Position numbers and translations under genes: made by a program. The notes under the pieces are model-generated. The model was not told the DNA's origin and searched no databases. It saw only the letters and a program-made list of their open reading frames with translations. Of a stretch of 64,000 nt of DNA, positions 61,466-64,000 are shown in pieces (position 1 is the stretch's first letter; each line of letters begins with the position of its first letter). Source of the DNA: Chiayiivirga flava (GTDB lineage: Bacteria; Pseudomonadota; Gammaproteobacteria; Xanthomonadales; Xanthomonadaceae). The DNA lies in NCBI RefSeq assembly GCF_014202825.1, contig NZ_JACHHP010000002.1:682001-746000 (forward strand). The letters run 5' to 3'.

Positions 61466-61828
61466 CCCGTGCGCCACGAGCAAAGCGACGACGCGCTGGT
61501 GATTGAGAAACTCCGCAAGCTCCCGAGCAGTGTGCCCATTGTTGCAGCGCTGATTCCGGGCTCCAAGTCGAAGGAGCGTACCCACCGCCAGTTCTTGATC
61601 TTGCTCCGCCGCGCAGTGCAGAGGCGTGAAGCCATCTTCGCCTGGTTTATCGATTTCGGCCCCGCTTGCGACCAACACCTCAATCGCTTCTGCGTCTCCC
61701 CAGATTGAGACAACATGCAGGGGCGTCTCGCCAAATGCGGATACTACCGAGTGAACAGAATTCATCGGACCCGCGCCGGCAAGGTCCGCTCGTTCGACCT
61801 CCGCTAATACTTGCGCCAGGGACTTCAT
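61460..61828 (-). CDS. Cassette ORF, ankyrin-repeat protein
   Basis: 122 residues starting MKSLAQVLAEVERADLAGAG; the ATG is three bases after attC-e. Two to three ankyrin repeats: FGETPLHVVSIWGDAEAIEV, DGFTPLHCAAEQDQELAVGT, and a degenerate NGHTARELAEFLNHQRVVAL. Upstream in-frame codons read attC-e itself (YAFKPTAE...LGRRLNLGV) and are not real coding. Small ankyrin proteins are common cassette cargo; partner unknown. Confidence 0.85.
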   Translation of the reverse strand: MKSLAQVLAEVERADLAGAGPMNSVHSVVSAFGETPLHVVSIWGDAEAIEVLVASGAEIDKPGEDGFTPLHCAAEQDQELAVGTLLRLGARNQRCNNGHTARELAEFLNHQRVVALLVAHGF

Positions 61829-61830
61829 GG

Positions 61831-61916
61831 GTCTAACACCTAAGTTAAGCCGCCGCCCGAGAGGGTGCGGACGAAGCGAGCAACTCTCGGCGGTCGGCTT
61901 GAACGCATAGTTAGCC
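61831..61916 (-). other. attC site e (86 bp)
   Basis: Core sites GTCTAAC (61831) and GTTAGCC (61910). Inner arms TTAAGCCGCCGCCCGAGAG and CTCTCGGCGGTCGGCTTGAA pair. Close copy of attC-f. Confidence 0.93.
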
Positions 61917-61923
61917 CGCGCCC

Positions 61924-62157
61924 TCAACGAAGCCGCCGTGAGACGAACGGAAACAGGAAGAAGGCCACGCAGAGGACACCAAAGCCCACGACTGGAGCAG
62001 TGAGCCGCTCCACGAACCAGAATCCCACAAGCGGAAGTGAGACGAGCGCGACCGCGAACGCAAGCGCGAATGCGAGCGCGTAGGCTGCGAAGGCGCGCAC
62101 AAAAAAGTTCGGGCGAGCGGGAGGCTGCGTGTGCTGATTTTTCTCACCCGGTTGCAT
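61924..62157 (-). CDS. Cassette ORF, small membrane protein
   Basis: 77 residues from an ATG close to attC-d: MQPGEKNQHTQPPARPNFFV, then two membrane helices (YALAFALAFAVALVSLPLVG and TAPVVGFGVLCVAFFLFPFV) and a basic end SRRLR. Unknown function. Its stop is 8 bases from attC-e. Confidence 0.7.
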   Translation of the reverse strand: MQPGEKNQHTQPPARPNFFVRAFAAYALAFALAFAVALVSLPLVGFWFVERLTAPVVGFGVLCVAFFLFPFVSRRLR

Positions 62158-62162
62158 GCGCG

Positions 62163-62222
62163 GACTAACACCTGAGTTAAGCCGCGCCGCGAAGCGGCGT
62201 CGGCTTGAATGAATTGTTAGGC
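62163..62222 (-). other. attC site d (60 bp)
   Basis: Core sites GACTAAC and GTTAGGC. Inner GCCGCGCCGCGAAGCGGCGT forms a hairpin; flanking TTAAGCC/GGCTTGAA arms pair. Almost identical to attC-a and attC-c. Confidence 0.93.
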
Positions 62223-62235
62223 AGCGCCCGCATGA

Positions 62236-62508
62236 CTACATGCAAATAGAACAACGGGTCAGCGACCGATCAAGCTTGGTTTGTGAATATTGCTCCAGGG
62301 CGGCAAGATCAGTGCTACAGAACTTGATGTAGTCGCCGGTTGTGAAGTTGCCAATCTTGGCGCTGGACATTGAGCCATGAGTCGCTGCATGGACCATGGG
62401 GTATTTCGGCATTCTCACAGCGCGATCAACGTTTGCGACGAAGCCGTGCGGGTTGGCCTGAACCCACTTGAGGTATCTCGTCTCGTCATTGTCAAACAGC
62501 TCGACCAT
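62236..62508 (-). CDS. Cassette ORF, conserved cassette-borne hypothetical protein
   Basis: 90 residues: MVELFDNDETRYLKWVQANP then HGFVANVDRAVRMPKYPMVH. GGAGAG lies just upstream, giving two adjacent ATGs (62511 and 62508); I chose the second for spacing. The RYLKWVQANPHGFV pattern recurs in integron and accessory-region proteins. Cys residues near the end (RCSIC) may bind metal. Function unknown. Confidence 0.8.
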   Translation of the reverse strand: MVELFDNDETRYLKWVQANPHGFVANVDRAVRMPKYPMVHAATHGSMSSAKIGNFTTGDYIKFCSTDLAALEQYSQTKLDRSLTRCSICM

Positions 62509-62541
62509 CATTCTCTCCGGTTGCCTGCGCGGTTGATAACG

Positions 62542-62601
62542 GCCTAACACCTGAGTTAAGCCGCGCCGCGAAGCGGCGTCGGCTTGGACGAACTGTTAGG
62601 G
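62542..62601 (-). other. attC site c (60 bp)
   Basis: Core sites GCCTAAC and GTTAGGG with the same inner hairpin as attC-a and attC-d. The cassette ORF to its right reads into this site and stops at 62556. Confidence 0.93.
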
Positions 62602-63056
62602 CTCATGCCGCGTACGGCACAAAACGCAGCAGCTGCGACGAGCCCACAAACCCCGAAGGATGCCGCTCCGCCCATGTATTGGAGCCAGCCTGCCACAGTG
62701 GGCACGCCATTCACCATGGTCTCGACGCCGTTTGACGAGGCGTAGGAGCCTGGGCTGGCGTAGCGCAGCGGCCAAGTGATCACCGCGGCAGGCAAGGCCC
62801 CCAGCACGAAGCCCGCGAGTAGAGCACTCCACCACCGGAGTAGGCCGCGCCAGCGCATGAGGAAGTAGGCCGGGATGCCGAGCACAACCACATGGGCTGC
62901 CGAGATGGCTAAGCAGATGGACAGGAAGCTGCGGGTGCGTACCCAGATATAAGGATCATTCGACTCAAAGGTGGCGAACTGGCCGTAGAGGTACCAAGCC
63001 CCGAGTGCCAGCGTCGGCGCAAGAACCGCTGCTCCGAACGCGATGATGAGTCTCAT
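62556..63056 (-). CDS. Cassette ORF, four-helix membrane protein ending in attC
   Basis: 166 residues from MRLIIAFGAAVLAPTLALGA. Four hydrophobic segments (about 3-24, 44-68, 73-97, 125-148). The last 15 or so residues (MSPNSSSKPTPLRGAA) are translated from attC-c itself and stop inside it. Unknown function. Confidence 0.75.
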   Translation of the reverse strand: MRLIIAFGAAVLAPTLALGAWYLYGQFATFESNDPYIWVRTRSFLSICLAISAAHVVVLGIPAYFLMRWRGLLRWWSALLAGFVLGALPAAVITWPLRYASPGSYASSNGVETMVNGVPTVAGWLQYMGGAASFGVCGLVAAAAFCAVRGMSPNSSSKPTPLRGAA

Positions 63057-63059
63057 GAG

Positions 63060-63148
63060 CCCTAACGCCGTGTTAAGCCGCTGCCGGCCGGCAGCAGTCG
63101 CTTGAGCCTAATGTACATCCGGCAGTCGGCTTGAACACCTAGTTAGGA
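63060..63148 (-). other. attC site b (89 bp)
   Basis: Core sites CCCTAAC (63060) and GTTAGGA (63142). Inner arms TTAAGCCGCTGCCGGC and CCGGCAGTCGGCTTGAA pair around a longer loop. A singleton in this window. Confidence 0.88.
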
Positions 63149-63157
63149 GGCTGTTGC

Positions 63158-63571
63158 TTAGCCGGGGTCGCAAGCGGGCGGAGCAGTGCCAAGCTCCCTT
63201 TGAATTGTCACCCACGTGGTACCGAAGAACTCTTGCGAGGATTGATCGCCAGAAGCCTCGCGGCGGAGCGCGGCTGCGCGCTCCGGGGCCAACGACAGCT
63301 CATACGATGCGCCCACTCTGCGCCAAGCGGACGAATCGTCAGGGATCTCCGCGTGCAGCACAACCAGCTTGGCGCCGCAAAGCTCGGCGGGCGCAAGCAC
63401 CTGAAAGGTCGTTGCGTGATGGGCCTCATAGGAGCCATCGGAGTAGTGCGACCAATTGGCACTCTCCGCGAAATCTATCAGCGTTGCCTGGACCAGGAGT
63501 GGCCGATCCGCAGGTGTGGAGGCGCACGACGTGAGCAGAATAGTGAGAATGCCGAGAAGCCGCGCTAGCAC
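63158..63571 (-). CDS. Cassette ORF, lipoprotein
   Basis: 137 residues from a GTG close to attC-a. MLARLLGILTILLTSCASTP is a lipoprotein signal with lipobox LTSC. The mature part (ADRPLLVQATLIDFAESANW...) has no recognised domain. Likely anchored in the outer or inner membrane leaflet. Stop at 63158, ten bases before attC-b. Confidence 0.8.
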   Translation of the reverse strand: MLARLLGILTILLTSCASTPADRPLLVQATLIDFAESANWSHYSDGSYEAHHATTFQVLAPAELCGAKLVVLHAEIPDDSSAWRRVGASYELSLAPERAAALRREASGDQSSQEFFGTTWVTIQRELGTAPPACDPG

Positions 63572-63582
63572 TGGTAACAGCC

Positions 63583-63642
63583 TCCTAACACCTGAATTAA
63601 ACCGCGCCGCGAAGCGGCGTCGGCTTGAATGAATTGTTAGCC
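63583..63642 (-). other. attC site a (60 bp)
   Basis: Core sites TCCTAAC (63583) and GTTAGCC (63636) with the GCCGCGAAGCGGC hairpin core. It supplies the TAA stop (63637-63639) of the rightmost cassette ORF. Confidence 0.93.
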
Positions 63643-64000
63643 GTCAACTCCAAGTACCCGCAGTGATCGGCAAATGCGCTCGACACCCTTATAGCCAGTC
63701 TTGTAGCCGGCTCCGATCCCTACTATGGCTTTTTCCAGCAATTGACGGTGCTCCTTTGCGATGCGGTAGTTCGGAACGTTAAGCAGCACGTAAAACTCAT
63801 CCATTTCCGCTAAATCAAGCTCGAACGCTAATGTCCTTGACTGTTGTTTCGTCAGGGTCCCACTTGACCAACCGGAGAAAAAATCTCTCCACCAACTTAG
63901 CTCAGATTCTCTAACCGGCGGGTCGGTAGTCAGATACACGCCATGAGGAATTTGATGTTTCGCTTTTAGCTTTGCTTTGACTTGCTCTAGTTCGTCGGAT
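63637..64000 (-). CDS. Cassette ORF, partial at the right edge
   Basis: The frame is open to the window edge. About 120 residues are visible: DELEQVKAKLKAKHQIPHGV, then YLTTDPPVRESELSWWRDFF and YRIAKEHRQLLEKAIVGIGA. A GTG at 63939 could start a 100-residue protein, but the upstream residues look coding (Lys/Glu-rich helix), so the gene probably begins outside. No family recognised. Confidence 0.6.
   Translation of the reverse strand, partial: SDELEQVKAKLKAKHQIPHGVYLTTDPPVRESELSWWRDFFSGWSSGTLTKQQSRTLAFELDLAEMDEFYVLLNVPNYRIAKEHRQLLEKAIVGIGAGYKTGYKGVERICRSLRVLGVDG

Larger units (their letters stand above)
59535..64000 (-). mobile_element. Chromosomal integron cassette array (distal part)
   Basis: Small ORFs, all on the minus strand, are separated by seven attC sites with R''/R' core sites of the form RYYYAAC and GTTRRRY and internal self-complementary arms. 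GC falls to about 48-58% against about 69% elsewhere. attC sites follow the ORFs on the minus strand, so cassettes read away from an integrase expected to the right of the window. The left end is set by repeat B and the return to chromosomal composition. Confidence 0.92.

Noticed and set aside
61831-61927. N-terminal extension of the ankyrin cassette protein (YAFKPTAE...)
   Set aside because: These residues are a translation of attC-e; the true ATG is at 61828, just past the site.

Overview
The window is about 69-70% GC with dense genes, short spacers and long antisense shadow frames over nearly every gene. Gene content (RecBCD, zapA/6S RNA/5-formyl-THF cyclo-ligase, YecA-pepP, YcgL, phenylalanine hydroxylase beside an Lrp regulator, collar-domain proteins, secreted proteins ending in DGFES, an integron cassette array) points to a gammaproteobacterium of the Xanthomonadales/Lysobacterales. 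That placement is inference; there is no rRNA gene in the window.

Layout. 1-4.3 kb: end of cydA, cydB, an SLC13/RCK_C transporter and a 2OG-Fe(II) oxygenase. 4.4-7.4 kb: secreted 14-unit kelch-like protein. 7.5-16.1 kb: recC-recB-recD, each pair joined by a 4-bp ATGA overlap. 16.3-18.6 kb: a MotA/TolQ-like channel and OmpA/MotB-like partner pair that is not flagellar by context. 18.8-24.9 kb: methyltransferase, GNAT, REP-like repeats, phhA divergent from an Lrp/AsnC regulator, rpiA, EVE-domain protein, 5-FTHF cyclo-ligase, 6S RNA, zapA and a ZapB-like coiled coil. 24.9-31.5 kb: a 1541-residue sensor with GGDEF and EAL domains, then YecA-pepP. 31.6-41.3 kb: YcgL, a membrane ankyrin-repeat protein, a fungalysin-type M36 protease and a Kef-type antiporter.

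41.6-52.5 kb is a surface/secretion locus: a 2564-residue cadherin-type protein with 5+7 tandem repeats and a beta-helix end, three collar-domain (Mdp/tail-collar) paralogues, a Tat-signal protein, a GNAT and a DUF6916-like protein. 52.5-59.3 kb: TonB_C-like protein, TPR-GGDEF cyclase and a series of small accessory genes (GNAT, membrane protein, DUF2200, DUF7079-like, esterase, EthD).

From about 59.5 kb to the right edge base composition drops and the DNA is a chromosomal integron cassette array. Seven attC sites, in two nearly identical families plus two singletons, separate small ORFs all read leftward, so the integrase and attI should lie beyond the right edge. A 150-bp direct repeat occurs twice in this array at places where an attC would be expected. 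This array is the main accessory element of the window; the MotA/OmpA pair beside recBCD and the cadherin/collar locus are the next most interesting.
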